DNA of 21,253 bases, from the NCBI GenBank assembly GCA_003151275.1, contig PLXC01000184.1, positions 1 through 21,253 on the forward strand, read 5' to 3'. Source of the stretch: Candidatus Melainabacteria bacterium. GTDB taxonomy: Bacteria > Cyanobacteriota > Vampirovibrionia > Obscuribacterales > Obscuribacteraceae. Shown here one piece after another: positions 6,769 to 14,435 of this stretch. Positions within the stretch are counted from its first letter, which is position 1; every line of letters starts with the position of its first letter. Under the pieces are notes generated by a model. The model saw only the letters and a program-made list of their open reading frames with translations, ran no database searches and was not told the origin of the DNA. The translations under genes were made by a program, and so were the position numbers.

Positions 6769-7058
6769 ATCAACTCCACGCTCAATGCTGCATCGTCCGT
6801 TTGATCGTTCGCTATGGTTGACACGGTGGAGTCAAGCACAAAGCGAGCTTGGGCTAGGGCGCGGGATGTAGCTTCGACTATAACTTGCGCGCGAGTCAGC
6901 GCGAATGCGGCGGTCAGGATGTCCATGGTTTGGGGAAGTTCTGACATGAATGAAATAAGTGTCTCCAATGCACAGCAATGATCATCAACGCATTGGCTGT
7001 ACGACTTTGCCGCGTCCACGAGCAAGTTTGTGCAGAAGGAACTAGTAATGTTGTTCAT
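6765..7058 (-). CDS. 97-aa helical protein translationally coupled to the sedolisin
   Basis: 97 aa, with GAAAGGA about ten bases before ATG 7058. It is predominantly alpha-helical, Ala/Thr/Leu-rich, with cysteines at the N-terminal end (C9, C23, C28, C29) and no signal peptide or clear membrane helix. Its stop codon overlaps the sedolisin start (ATGA, 6765-6768), so the two products are probably made together. An escort, inhibitor or regulator of the peptidase is conceivable but pure inference. Family not recognised. Confidence 0.7.
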   Translation of the reverse strand: MNNITSSFCTNLLVDAAKSYSQCVDDHCCALETLISFMSELPQTMDILTAAFALTRAQVIVEATSRALAQARFVLDSTVSTIANDQTDDAALSVELI

Positions 7059-7111
7059 TGCCCACGTCCTTTCATCGACGATCGGGGGCTCATTTGAAAC
7101 CGATCTGAGCT

Positions 7112-7176
7112 CTCTCTATCACTCAGTGCCTGCTCGAATCTTGGCGGCGAGCGTGGACAACTAAAGTGATAGAGAG
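7112..7176. repeat. 65-nt nested inverted repeat
   Basis: A perfect 12-bp inverted repeat, CTCTCTATCACT (7112-7123) and AGTGATAGAGAG (7165-7176), encloses a second 5-bp one, GCTCG (7132-7136) and CGAGC (7148-7152). It sits in the 160-bp gap between the 113-aa membrane-protein gene and the 97-aa gene. The arms look like two half-sites of a TATCAGTGATA-type operator set 41 nt apart, or a long stem-loop. No T-run follows. Confidence 0.6.
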
Positions 7177-7218
7177 TTTCGAGCACCAGTTTAAATTTGT
7201 CGGACCGTTGCTTTAGCG

Positions 7219-7560
7219 CTAGGGGAGGAGCCAGGCTAAGAGCGCGATAAACGAGAGCAGGAAATCACCAGAGTTAAGCCTGAGAAAGTGTGGCAAGTGC
7301 CATGCCGTGAGCTTGAGGAGTGAGCAGATGATCAGCCATCTCACGCTTATGGCCATGAGGATGAGTCGACCGCTGCAAATGTCCCAGATTTCTGCCAACT
7401 TGCCTCGCGACAAGGTGTTCAACATCCCGAGGGCGAGACACAGCCATAAAATCACGATGGTCGCGAAAGCGACTGCGGAACCGAAACCGCTTATAGGAAT
7501 AAGCAGTCCGATCAGAATACCGGCGAATATGTAGATCGCGCAAATCGTCGTAGTTTTCAT
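7219..7560 (-). CDS. Small four-helix membrane protein (113 aa)
   Basis: 113 aa with four probable membrane segments at about 5-25, 29-50, 65-84 and 98-113. A purine-rich SD (AAGGGGGG) precedes the ATG by about six bases. The family is not recognised. It lies 26 nt downstream of the 61-aa gene and is separated from the 97-aa gene by the nested inverted repeat at 7112-7176. Likely an inner-membrane protein; a role with the neighbours is not evident. Confidence 0.75.
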   Translation of the reverse strand: MKTTTICAIYIFAGILIGLLIPISGFGSAVAFATIVILWLCLALGMLNTLSRGKLAEIWDICSGRLILMAISVRWLIICSLLKLTAWHLPHFLRLNSGDFLLSFIALLAWLLP

Positions 7561-7586
7561 GTGAACCCCCCTTCTGAGTCAATTCC

Positions 7587-7772
7587 TTAGCCCAAGCAGT
7601 CCACGCTGGCGACATCGAGCAATGGTTGCCTAGTGGTCTCGCCGAGATCCCGCGTGCCGGTCTGCGCAGCAAGTTCTCCAAGAAGCTCGTCGAACTTTTC
7701 CCAAGTCACGAACTCTACGTCTTCGCAGGTAATCTTGCCGTCCTCATCCGAGAGCAAACGCGAAATGAACAT
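7587..7772 (-). CDS. 61-aa acidic protein
   Basis: 61 aa, acidic in the first half (DEDGKITCEDVEF, then WEKFDELLGEL), with no membrane segment. AAAGGA stands about nine bases before the ATG, the same SD type as the flanking genes. It lies 35 nt after the DUF6932-like gene and 26 nt before the membrane-protein gene, so it is probably co-transcribed. Small size and acidity next to a nucleotidyltransferase-type protein could fit an antitoxin or partner subunit, but no motif supports this. Confidence 0.6.
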   Translation of the reverse strand: MFISRLLSDEDGKITCEDVEFVTWEKFDELLGELAAQTGTRDLGETTRQPLLDVASVDCLG

Positions 7773-7807
7773 CGCTATGATCCTTTCTTTACGTGGCTAT
7801 CTAAGCC

Positions 7808-8317
7808 TTAACGCGCATCACCACTCGATACACGGGTCCCACAAGGCGGCATGGCGAAGAAGTGTCGATACCGATCGAGAGGTTGAGTCAGGGGCACCTC
7901 CTGCGGTGTGAGAACGACGATGCCGACCTTGACTCCCGCTCTGTTGGTTTCGAGCGCTTTAGAGAGGATGCCGATGTCGGTGTACTGCCAGTCTTCTGGA
8001 ACCAGGGAACCGCCGAAAATATCTGCCTGCGCTCCAACAGAAGCGAAAACTTCCAGCGGAAGCTTCTTCTCATCCACCCCAGCGAGCATCCAGATGCCGT
8101 CGAAGTCACCGGGTGTTTCTTTTGAGGTAACGAAGCTTCCGCCCAATCGCACCTCCGTGCAGCCCGCCATGGCCAACAGATTCAAGAGTTGTTGCAATCC
8201 GAGATTAATCAGCTGAGTTCGTCTTTTGCCACCTCCAAAGCGAGCTATGAATTCAGACCAACTGGCGTGATGCAGACCCGCAGGAAGAAAACCATCCGAC
8301 GTGAACTGAGGTAACAA
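7808..8317 (-). CDS. DUF6932-like (nucleotidyltransferase-type) protein, TTG start
   Basis: I chose the TTG at 8317 (169 aa): AAAGGAC stands in front of it, and the protein then begins LLPQFTSDGFLPAGLHHASW, as family members do. The longer frame to ATG 8398 adds a Pro/Leu-rich, unprotein-like head. The signature GGSFVTSKETPGDFDG (residues 59-74) with two aspartates (D71, D73) resembles the GS-x-D-x-D core of nucleotidyltransferases; this family is annotated as DUF6932 and often found in accessory, possibly toxin-antitoxin, neighbourhoods. Activity is unproven. It heads the minus-strand run that continues to the sedolisin. The C-terminal 20 residues look unconserved. Confidence 0.75.
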   Translation of the reverse strand: MLPQFTSDGFLPAGLHHASWSEFIARFGGGKRRTQLINLGLQQLLNLLAMAGCTEVRLGGSFVTSKETPGDFDGIWMLAGVDEKKLPLEVFASVGAQADIFGGSLVPEDWQYTDIGILSKALETNRAGVKVGIVVLTPQEVPLTQPLDRYRHFFAMPPCGTRVSSGDAR

Positions 8318-9157
8318 GTGGATGTCCTTTCTACTAATAGAGTTGCGAGGGGAGGCTAGGAGGGTGGCTAGAAATGGCGGTGACAGGAAGGGCGGCAACT
8401 ATGAGTGGAGTGGCGGAGCTCTGTCTGCAGTCAATTAAGTAGACTCCTTTGATACTGTATGTGGTGAGATAGGATGACTGGTGTTGGTTTTTTCTCGGAT
8501 TGGGGGAAGCGGTAGATACTTTGTGCTATCAAACCTTCGTCGTTCCCTACAACTTTCCAATACAAGAAATTGCGTGGACCTTGAAGTAACAAATTCTGGC
8601 AGTGGCGTTTCTTTCTGAGGGTTATTGAGGCTCATCACTGCAGAAGAAATGGAAACCGCTGATGTGGTTCTTACGTACACGTTTTGCTGTGAAGGCATAG
8701 CTAGGCTGCGCTAAGCTCCTTCCTGAGTTGCACAAGTCCAAAATCGTTCAAACAACGCATTCGATCGTTAGCAGAGCAGCACTATGCTTCGGTAACAAAA
8801 AGCATACGTAATAATCGCACCAATAATGGTCGGAGTCCGAATACGGATCACGAAGCGCATGTCGTTGTTCAGGAATCGGGATGGGGTGAAAACAAGCACC
8901 GCTGGCGGTGACTCACGCCCATCCTGGGTCTGGCACGTAATCATGGCATCCACGATTTTCGAGATTCGGACTAATCCAACACCCGATCATTCTTATCCGA
9001 CCGCATCTTTATTAAACCGCGACTGTGCAATTGCGCATCAATTCTGCACTTCACTGCATGACGGTTGCTAAATATCCACTTCTTTGCTGTGTTCCAAAAC
9101 GGTAACGTGAACTTGCCCGAAAAAAAATTTGATCAAATTCGCTCAGGAGACGAGAAG
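8318..9157. other. 840-bp region without a convincing gene
   Basis: Open frames exist (minus 8435-8698, 87 aa; minus 8768-8953, 61 aa; plus 8826-9071) but none has an SD, and the two in 8768-9071 are antisense to one another. The 61-aa minus frame has a plausible hydrophobic C-terminus and could be a gene remnant. A 14-nt palindrome CACCGCTGGCGGTG lies near 8898-8911. The region divides divergent transcription units, so promoters for the genes at 8317 (minus) and 9158 (plus) must be here; I could not place them. Confidence 0.5.
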
Positions 9158-9691
9158 ATGATTCAAGATGCAGTCTTTCAAACATATATGGATTTGGCAG
9201 GCAACGCCTGTGACGCAGGACATCTCGCGCTTGGAGAAAGAATGCTCCGGGCCGCCCTAGAAGAAACAGAGCGACTTGAACATTCTCCCCTTGAGGATGC
9301 CATCAACAGCCTAGCTTACATTCATTATCAGCGAGGAAAATTCAGAAGAGCAGAGCTGGTTTTACGGCGCGGACTTCAGACGTACGAAAAGGTCCTGGGT
9401 ACGAATAACCTACACGTTGCGGCGCTGATGCTAAACCTCGCGGGATTATATCTCAGCCGCAAAAAAGATTCATCAGCAGCAGTGATGTATGAACGTTACA
9501 TCAAGGTAATCGAAGCGCTTTACGGGCACGATCACAAATTGCTGGACAGACCACTGACTCAGCTTGCTTTCATCGACACAAGACGTGGTCGGTTTGAAAC
9601 CGCACAGTTGTTCTATATGCGAGCCGTCAAAATTCGAAATCTTACACACAATCGAGGCGCGGCATCGTCGCTGGAAATTTCAACAGGCTAG
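9158..9691 (+). CDS. Short TPR-repeat protein (177 aa)
   Basis: I chose ATG 9158 because AGGAG stands eight bases upstream; the frame is open to 9065. The product is a helical solenoid with two to three kinesin-light-chain-type TPRs (about 48-80, 90-122, 133-165), visible in the pattern N-L-A-x-[IL]-Y ... G-[KR]-[FY]-x-x-A-E ... Y-E-K-x-L-G. There is no signal peptide. TPRs mediate protein-protein binding and the partner is unknown. It lies 186 bp upstream of the methyltransferase gene, which has its own candidate promoter region, so co-transcription is uncertain. Confidence 0.8.
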   Translation: MIQDAVFQTYMDLAGNACDAGHLALGERMLRAALEETERLEHSPLEDAINSLAYIHYQRGKFRRAELVLRRGLQTYEKVLGTNNLHVAALMLNLAGLYLSRKKDSSAAVMYERYIKVIEALYGHDHKLLDRPLTQLAFIDTRRGRFETAQLFYMRAVKIRNLTHNRGAASSLEISTG

Positions 9692-9790
9692 AGATGTTAA
9701 CCTGGTATAGGCTTTTAAGTATCCATTTCTTGCTCCGTCTAATTTCGTGAGATCTCATCGAGGTCATAGTATCCGCTCGTCGTTAACGTC

Positions 9791-9843
9791 TTGACCTCGT
9801 AAATATTCCAAAGGGCTTGCGCTAATTATCTCGATATCAAGAT
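9791..9843 (+). promoter_or_regulatory. Promoter-like element shared with 4987-5039
   Basis: TTGACC (9791-9796) is followed by TCGTAAATATTCC, then TTGCGCTA and TATCTCGATATCAAG (ending 9841). The block matches 4987-5039 at most positions with a 2-nt length difference. It ends 34 nt before the methyltransferase ATG, which lacks a clear SD. A shared regulator or promoter type is inferred. Confidence 0.45.
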
Positions 9844-9877
9844 CCATTGAAGAGTTTGATGTGGGAAAATCGCTACC

Positions 9878-10642
9878 ATGACAGATTTATCAAAACATCC
9901 GACAGATCGGTTCTCAGGTCTTGCTGAAATTTACGCTAAGAGCAGACCGAGCTATCCAGCAGAAGCAGTCGACTATGTTGTGGACAGATGCCGGCTCAAC
10001 AAGGGCAGCATACTAATCGATATTGGCTCAGGAACAGGCATTTCATCCCGACTGTTTGCTTCGCAAGGCATAACCGTCACTGGTATCGAACCAAATGACG
10101 ACATGCGCACTCAAGCCGAGCGAGAAGGTTCAGAAATTAAAACACTGACTTATAAGAAGGGCACCGCCGAAAAGACTGGGGTCCAAAGCAGCGCGGCAGA
10201 TGCTGTCTTATGCGCGCAAGCCTTCCACTGGTTCGAACCAAGATCAGCGCTGGCAGAATTCAGACGGATTCTAAAACCGGGTGGCTGGGTCGTTCTGATT
10301 TGGAATGAACGGGATGAAAAAGACGCTTTCACAAAATGCTACGGCGATCTTTTGCGCCAGCTGCCGGAAACAGCTTCCGTCGAAGTTCCCAGAGGACTCG
10401 CAGGACAAGCCTTATTGGACTGCGAAGAATATCACGACAGGCAACTGAAACGCTTCATCAACTCTCAAGTTATGGACGAAGAAGGGCTGATTGGACGCGC
10501 TTTCTCCGCGTCTTACGCTCCGAAAGATAAAGCTACCGCGGAAGAATTTACGACTTCATTGCGTAAGCTCTTCGCTCACTTTGCTCAGCAGGACAAAGTT
10601 TCATTGATTTACGAAACTTCGGTGTACTCAGCTCGCAAGTAA
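9878..10642 (+). CDS. Class I SAM-dependent methyltransferase
   Basis: 254 aa, of the Methyltransf_11/UbiE-like type. Visible are the N-terminal F-x-x-[LA]-x-x-Y motif (RFSGLAEIYAKSRPSYP), SAM-binding motif I DIGSGTG (48-54), the acidic end of strand 2 (GIEPN, E71), motif post-II/IV AFHWFEP (115-121) and ILKPGGW (131-137). Length and order are typical of small-molecule methyltransferases; the AQAFHWF and NERDEKDAF segments resemble those annotated as trans-aconitate-like enzymes, but the substrate cannot be read. No SD is apparent before ATG 9878. The gene stands alone between two TPR genes, followed by a GC-rich hairpin. Confidence 0.9.
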   Translation: MTDLSKHPTDRFSGLAEIYAKSRPSYPAEAVDYVVDRCRLNKGSILIDIGSGTGISSRLFASQGITVTGIEPNDDMRTQAEREGSEIKTLTYKKGTAEKTGVQSSAADAVLCAQAFHWFEPRSALAEFRRILKPGGWVVLIWNERDEKDAFTKCYGDLLRQLPETASVEVPRGLAGQALLDCEEYHDRQLKRFINSQVMDEEGLIGRAFSASYAPKDKATAEEFTTSLRKLFAHFAQQDKVSLIYETSVYSARK

Positions 10643-10663
10643 TCTCTTTCATTGTGGTGCAGC

Positions 10664-10694
10664 GCCCCACTCAGTTTTCGGCTAAGTGCGGGGC
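10664..10694 (+). terminator. Weak hairpin after the methyltransferase gene
   Basis: GCCCC-ACT (10664-10671) pairs with AGT-GC-GGGGC (10685-10694) with a small bulge and a loop of about 13 nt, 21 nt after the stop codon. No T-run follows, so termination is uncertain. Confidence 0.4.
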
Positions 10695-10783
10695 AAGGGA
10701 GTTTGAATTTCTTACTCAACTTATCAAGAGGGGTCTGGAAAACAAAGTGGCAAATCATTGTCATGACGCCAACCATTGCATCC

Positions 10784-10799
10784 TGCTAGCATATTGATG
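10784..10799 (+). promoter_or_regulatory. Extended -10 element placing transcription start at the GTG codon
   Basis: TGCTAGCAT (10784-10792) fits an extended -10 (TGn-TAnnnT). Six bases separate it from G10799, the first base of the GTG start codon of the long TPR gene, the usual distance from -10 to a transcription start. No SD is found upstream and no good -35. The arrangement suggests a leaderless mRNA (inference). Confidence 0.4.
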
Positions 10800-12799
10800 T
10801 GATTTCGCCCCTCAACCACAACATAGGCAGCCACATTTTAGTGGCATTCTTACTCGCTGGCCTGAGCGCGAGTATTGCCATATCCGCTGCTTTTCCATCT
10901 GTCGAGCAAGAGAAATCCATAGCCTTGGAGAAAAGCGCTTTAAAATATCTAACCGCCGATCAGCCTGAAAAGGCTGCTGCTGAATTCAGCGCAGTAATCC
11001 GGTCGATCAATTACGAATCTGCCAGGAAAAAGTATGAAAGCATCATTCCAACAGAACACAACGAGGGTCTCGATCAATTATTTCGACTGGCTGAGGCTTA
11101 CAACTGCCGCGGTATCGCATATGGTGAACTCGGTAGAAACAAAGTGGCGATGACAGATTTCAATCATGCCCTGTCTCTTCATCCGGAATTTACCCAGTGT
11201 CTAACCAATCGTGGAATTCTCAACAGCAAAGAAGTCCGTTTGCAAGATGCTTTAAAAGATCTGTCGTATGCGATCGAGCTTAATCCGCGCCTTGGGGACG
11301 GATATGAGGCGCGTGCCAACGTCTATACTAAGCTTCATGATTTTCGCAAGGCGGACAGGGACAAAAAAGCGTCCCTAGATCGCAAAAACAAGATGGGCCA
11401 ACCGAACGTCAACAATCACGTTCGCAGCGATTGGGCTAAATTCAATCTAGCCAGGATGAACAAACTCATTGAAGCTAAACCAAGCGAGAGCATCTATTAC
11501 TGTTACCGCGCCGATGCTGAGTTGGTTTTGCATCTATCGGAAGCCGCTCTTAAAGACGCTGAGCAGTCCGGTCGGCTAAAAAGATCGAGCAATGCTTTTG
11601 CTTGCCGGGCGGTCGCACACGAGCAGCTTGGCGACATGGCCGGCGCTTTCGCTGACGTGAAAACAGCGTTGGAAATTGGACCGAAAAGGACAGGGTTGTA
11701 CGAAATTCTATCCAGACTGGAATGGAGTGCGGGACACAAGCAAAAGGCAATAGAGGCGCACACCGCACAAATCAAGATCGCGCCAAAAAACAGCCGTTTT
11801 TACATATCGCGGGCAGATCTGCTCTATGCAATTGGTCAGTATCAGAAAGCTCTCGATGATTTCACCCAGGCGCTGACAGTATCGAACGAAAAAGCCATTC
11901 CCTGCGTCTATGGTTTAAGAGGACTATGTTATCTCAAATTGGGCAAGATACCACAGGCGATGGCAGAGGCCAACAAAACGCTGAAACTGGAGCCAAATTG
12001 TCACAGTGGCTATCTGTGCCGCGGCCTGTGTTATAAGAAATTGGGAGAACTCGAAAAAGCGACAAAAGACTTCGAGCAAGCTTCCAAGATAAGCCCCGGC
12101 GAAAGTGACACACTAAGAGCACAAGGTGAGATTGCTGCCATCGCCGGAGACTTTGAACAATCAATTGCAGATCTACAAAGTGCTCGCGAGATTGATGACC
12201 AGAGCCGAACGGCGGCAATTACCAAGCCCAAATCGGCTCTCAGCAAAAGAGACTTTCAAAAAGCAATATCCGATTACACGACTGTCATTAACATCGATAT
12301 ATTAAATAAAGATGCGATTTTTAATCGCGGTATTTTGTATTTGTGCGTCAACAATCCCAAAGACGCTCTTGATGATTTGAAGAGGTTTCTCAAAATTGCC
12401 AATTGGCAGGGGCAATCTTCCATTCATGCCGCCCTTCTGTGCAACATTGCCTATCGCAAGCTTTCTCGCGATAACGAGGCGCGTTTGATTTTGCAGGAAT
12501 GCAAAACAAAAACCAAAACCGAACTGCTTCCAGTCGAGTTCCATTATTTAGCTGGCGAAATGTCCGCTCAAGACGCGCTTGGGAATGCGACCGACGACAA
12601 CAATTCCGCCACTGTTGTGCACTGTTTTGTCGCAATGGACCTTGAATGCAAGGGAATGCGACAGAAAGCTATGGACCAGTATCGCTGGGTAATCGACAAC
12701 GGCGAAAAAAGCATGGATGAATATTCGCTGGCATTGAGCAGTATGCAGCGCCTGAAGGAACTAGGCAAGCAGCCAACGTCCGCGATCAACCCACGCTAG
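10799..12799 (+). CDS. Exported or membrane-anchored multi-TPR protein (666 aa)
   Basis: Starts with GTG; the N-terminus has a hydrophobic segment (about 12-32) that is a signal peptide or anchor, ending in SAAFPS. The rest is a TPR solenoid with about ten or more 34-residue repeats, the clearest at about 100-200 (AYNCRGIAYGELGR...A..DF.HAL.L.P), 265-300, 330-360 and 365-430 (GYLCRGLCYKKLGELEKA..D), and again about 475-520. Likely a scaffold in the periplasm or at the membrane surface. There is no ATG upstream in frame and no SD; an extended -10 directly precedes the GTG. It ends 246 bp before a convergent gene. Partner unknown. Confidence 0.85.
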   Translation: MISPLNHNIGSHILVAFLLAGLSASIAISAAFPSVEQEKSIALEKSALKYLTADQPEKAAAEFSAVIRSINYESARKKYESIIPTEHNEGLDQLFRLAEAYNCRGIAYGELGRNKVAMTDFNHALSLHPEFTQCLTNRGILNSKEVRLQDALKDLSYAIELNPRLGDGYEARANVYTKLHDFRKADRDKKASLDRKNKMGQPNVNNHVRSDWAKFNLARMNKLIEAKPSESIYYCYRADAELVLHLSEAALKDAEQSGRLKRSSNAFACRAVAHEQLGDMAGAFADVKTALEIGPKRTGLYEILSRLEWSAGHKQKAIEAHTAQIKIAPKNSRFYISRADLLYAIGQYQKALDDFTQALTVSNEKAIPCVYGLRGLCYLKLGKIPQAMAEANKTLKLEPNCHSGYLCRGLCYKKLGELEKATKDFEQASKISPGESDTLRAQGEIAAIAGDFEQSIADLQSAREIDDQSRTAAITKPKSALSKRDFQKAISDYTTVINIDILNKDAIFNRGILYLCVNNPKDALDDLKRFLKIANWQGQSSIHAALLCNIAYRKLSRDNEARLILQECKTKTKTELLPVEFHYLAGEMSAQDALGNATDDNNSATVVHCFVAMDLECKGMRQKAMDQYRWVIDNGEKSMDEYSLALSSMQRLKELGKQPTSAINPR

Positions 12800-12970
12800 G
12801 TCAGTGTCCGCGATTGCCGTCTAAATCAATTGTCTCACCGCGCATCTTTCGACGATTTTAGACCAATGCCACTACGGGCGGTGCCTCGCCGGACAATTTT
12901 TTTTCGACGAAACAACAACAAACAGGATGGTGTTATGTTGAGGGAATTGCCGAACGTGTTGAACGAATGA

Positions 12971-12994
12971 GCATGGGACATAAATGCCCCATGC
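12971..12994. terminator. 24-nt near-perfect palindrome between convergent genes
   Basis: GCATGGGACAT (12971-12981) and ATGCCCCATGC (12984-12994) are complementary except at one position (a G-T wobble on the minus-strand RNA), with a 2-nt centre. It lies between the ends of the TPR gene (12799) and the duplicated gene (13046). It could be a bidirectional terminator, though no T-run is present, or a protein-binding site. Confidence 0.45.
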
Positions 12995-13045
12995 CTTAGC
13001 GCTTGGAAGTAGTCACGCACGCATAATCAGTTCAACTGAAAGATA

Positions 13046-14011
13046 TCACTGACGCTGAACGTCGACGACGAGTCCGCGAGAGGCGCCCGCTGCAAGGATG
13101 AGAGAGGCGATGCTGGGAACGCCTTTGCTGTCCTGGAATTCGCCGCGGCGGAGAACTTTGCCATCGGAGATAGCGACGGCGGCGAGATCGGAGGCGGAGC
13201 CCCACTGGAAGATGGGATTCACGGTCGATTCGATATGCACGTCATCGACGATGTTGGCCGAGACCTGGTCGCCTTCCTCGATGAGGGCGGAGACGGCGTC
13301 GAGGGTCTGGTCGATCGTGATCAGTTCCGAGCCGATGCCACCATCGAGCCTGACCACAAAGACGACGCGACGGACGTCCTTGGTGTTGATCAGGGGCGAC
13401 TGCACGGGTACATGGCGGGGCTGAGTGTATTCGGAACGACGAAGAACAACGCCACAGCGCTCGATAGATTTGGCGCCGCCGGTGAAGTAAGCAGGCGAGC
13501 CGTACGAGGACGCGGGAGTGACGACGGGGGATTGAACGTCGACGACGAGACCGGCGGTGGCGAGCACAAGCGAAGCGACGCAGAGCCCACCGTTGCTGTC
13601 CAGAAACTCGCCGCGACGGAGAACCGTGCCTCTAGAAACAACAAGGGAGTCGAGGTCGACGGCAAAGCCCCATGGGAAGATGGGATTCACGGTCGATTCG
13701 ATGTGCAAATCATCCACAATGGTGGCCGAGACCTGGTCGCCTTCCTGAACAAGTGCCGAGACGGCATCGAGAGTCTGGTCGATCGTGACGATTTCCGAAC
13801 CGATGCCACCATCGAGCCTGACCACGAAGACGACGCGACGGACGGCCTTGGTGTTGATCAGGGGCGATTGGACGGGGAGATGGCGGGGTTGCGTGTATTC
13901 GGAACGACGAAGAACAACGCCGCAGCGCTCGACATAGCTGACTCCAGCGAGGGCAGCCGAAGCGAAGATTGGGGCGAAGGCGATGCGGGTGTTGAGAGCA
14001 GTGTTCGTCAT
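13046..14011 (-). CDS. Protein built from two near-identical ~135-residue repeats
   Basis: 321 aa. A hydrophobic N-terminal stretch (about 9-26) suggests export or anchoring. Residues 28-160 and 184-319 are two copies of the same unit (for example VLRRSEYTQPRH and TIDQTLDAVSAL in both), joined by a Ser/Pro/Gly linker. Within each copy the motif VLRR[SG]E[YF] occurs twice, so the unit may itself be an old duplication. The strand pattern looks beta-rich. Family not recognised. AGGGA stands 11 bases before ATG 14011. A 264-aa frame is open on the other strand (13235-14029), but it is repetitive, Asp/Gly-rich and looks like a shadow. Function unknown. Confidence 0.7.
   Translation of the reverse strand: MTNTALNTRIAFAPIFASAALAGVSYVERCGVVLRRSEYTQPRHLPVQSPLINTKAVRRVVFVVRLDGGIGSEIVTIDQTLDAVSALVQEGDQVSATIVDDLHIESTVNPIFPWGFAVDLDSLVVSRGTVLRRGEFLDSNGGLCVASLVLATAGLVVDVQSPVVTPASSYGSPAYFTGGAKSIERCGVVLRRSEYTQPRHVPVQSPLINTKDVRRVVFVVRLDGGIGSELITIDQTLDAVSALIEEGDQVSANIVDDVHIESTVNPIFQWGSASDLAAVAISDGKVLRRGEFQDSKGVPSIASLILAAGASRGLVVDVQRQ
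13055..13930 (-). repeat. Direct duplication inside the 321-aa gene
   Basis: 13532-13930 (residues 28-160) and 13055-13462 (residues 184-319) are direct DNA repeats with long identical runs, for example around the codons for VVFVVRLDGGIGSE and NPIF. The repeat period is 156 codons. High nucleotide identity implies a recent duplication or gene conversion. Confidence 0.85.
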
Positions 14012-14435
14012 AGCTTTTGTGATCCCTGAAGCCTACCGCAAACTTGATTGTCTGCGAATAGCGTGTCTCTCTACGTTCATCCATAGATCTGCAAAACCAA
14101 ACTTCCACCGAATGACATTTGTCACCAGGTTTGCTTTCGATAGGAGGAATGGCTGGAAGTTTTGGGTTGCGGCTGCTTATAGAAGGAATTTGAGAGATAC
14201 CCCTACCATGCCTTCCGCGCAGAGCCAATGACAACTATATCCCTGGATAAGAATTGCAACTACACATTCTCAGCATGATCGTGAAGCCGCGCCAGAAACT
14301 TGTTCAACGACGCATATTGGTATGGCTCGTCCAAAGTGCACCTCACACCAGGTGGCAAACCTGGAGAATTCTAACGAGCGGCAACTTTTCCAATCCAAAT
14401 GCATCTTCTTACGCAGGCGTTAAGGAACGGGAATC
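14012..14435. other. 424-bp intergenic region
   Basis: Lies between the divergent starts of the duplicated gene (minus) and the small secreted protein (plus), so it must contain both promoters. I see no convincing gene: frames such as 14254-14463 lack an SD. No strong hairpin or repeat was noticed. Confidence 0.5.

Noticed and set aside
8435..8953. Two short minus-strand frames (87 aa and 61 aa)
   Set aside because: No SD and no recognisable family; the second is antisense to another open frame. Possibly remnants, not called as genes.
9846..9864. Start of a 16S rRNA gene
   Set aside because: Only ATTGAAGAGTTTGAT matches the 16S 5' end; the sequence diverges at once and a methyltransferase gene begins at 9878. 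Kept only as a hint about the origin of the leader.
12835..13020. 61-aa minus-strand frame in the convergent gap
   Set aside because: No SD, unprotein-like composition, and it contains the 24-nt palindrome.
13235..14029. 264-aa open frame on the plus strand opposite the duplicated gene
   Set aside because: Asp/Gly-rich, repetitive mirror of the minus-strand repeats, no SD or hydrophobic core; the minus frame has an SD-like site, a hydrophobic N-terminus and strand-like patterning.
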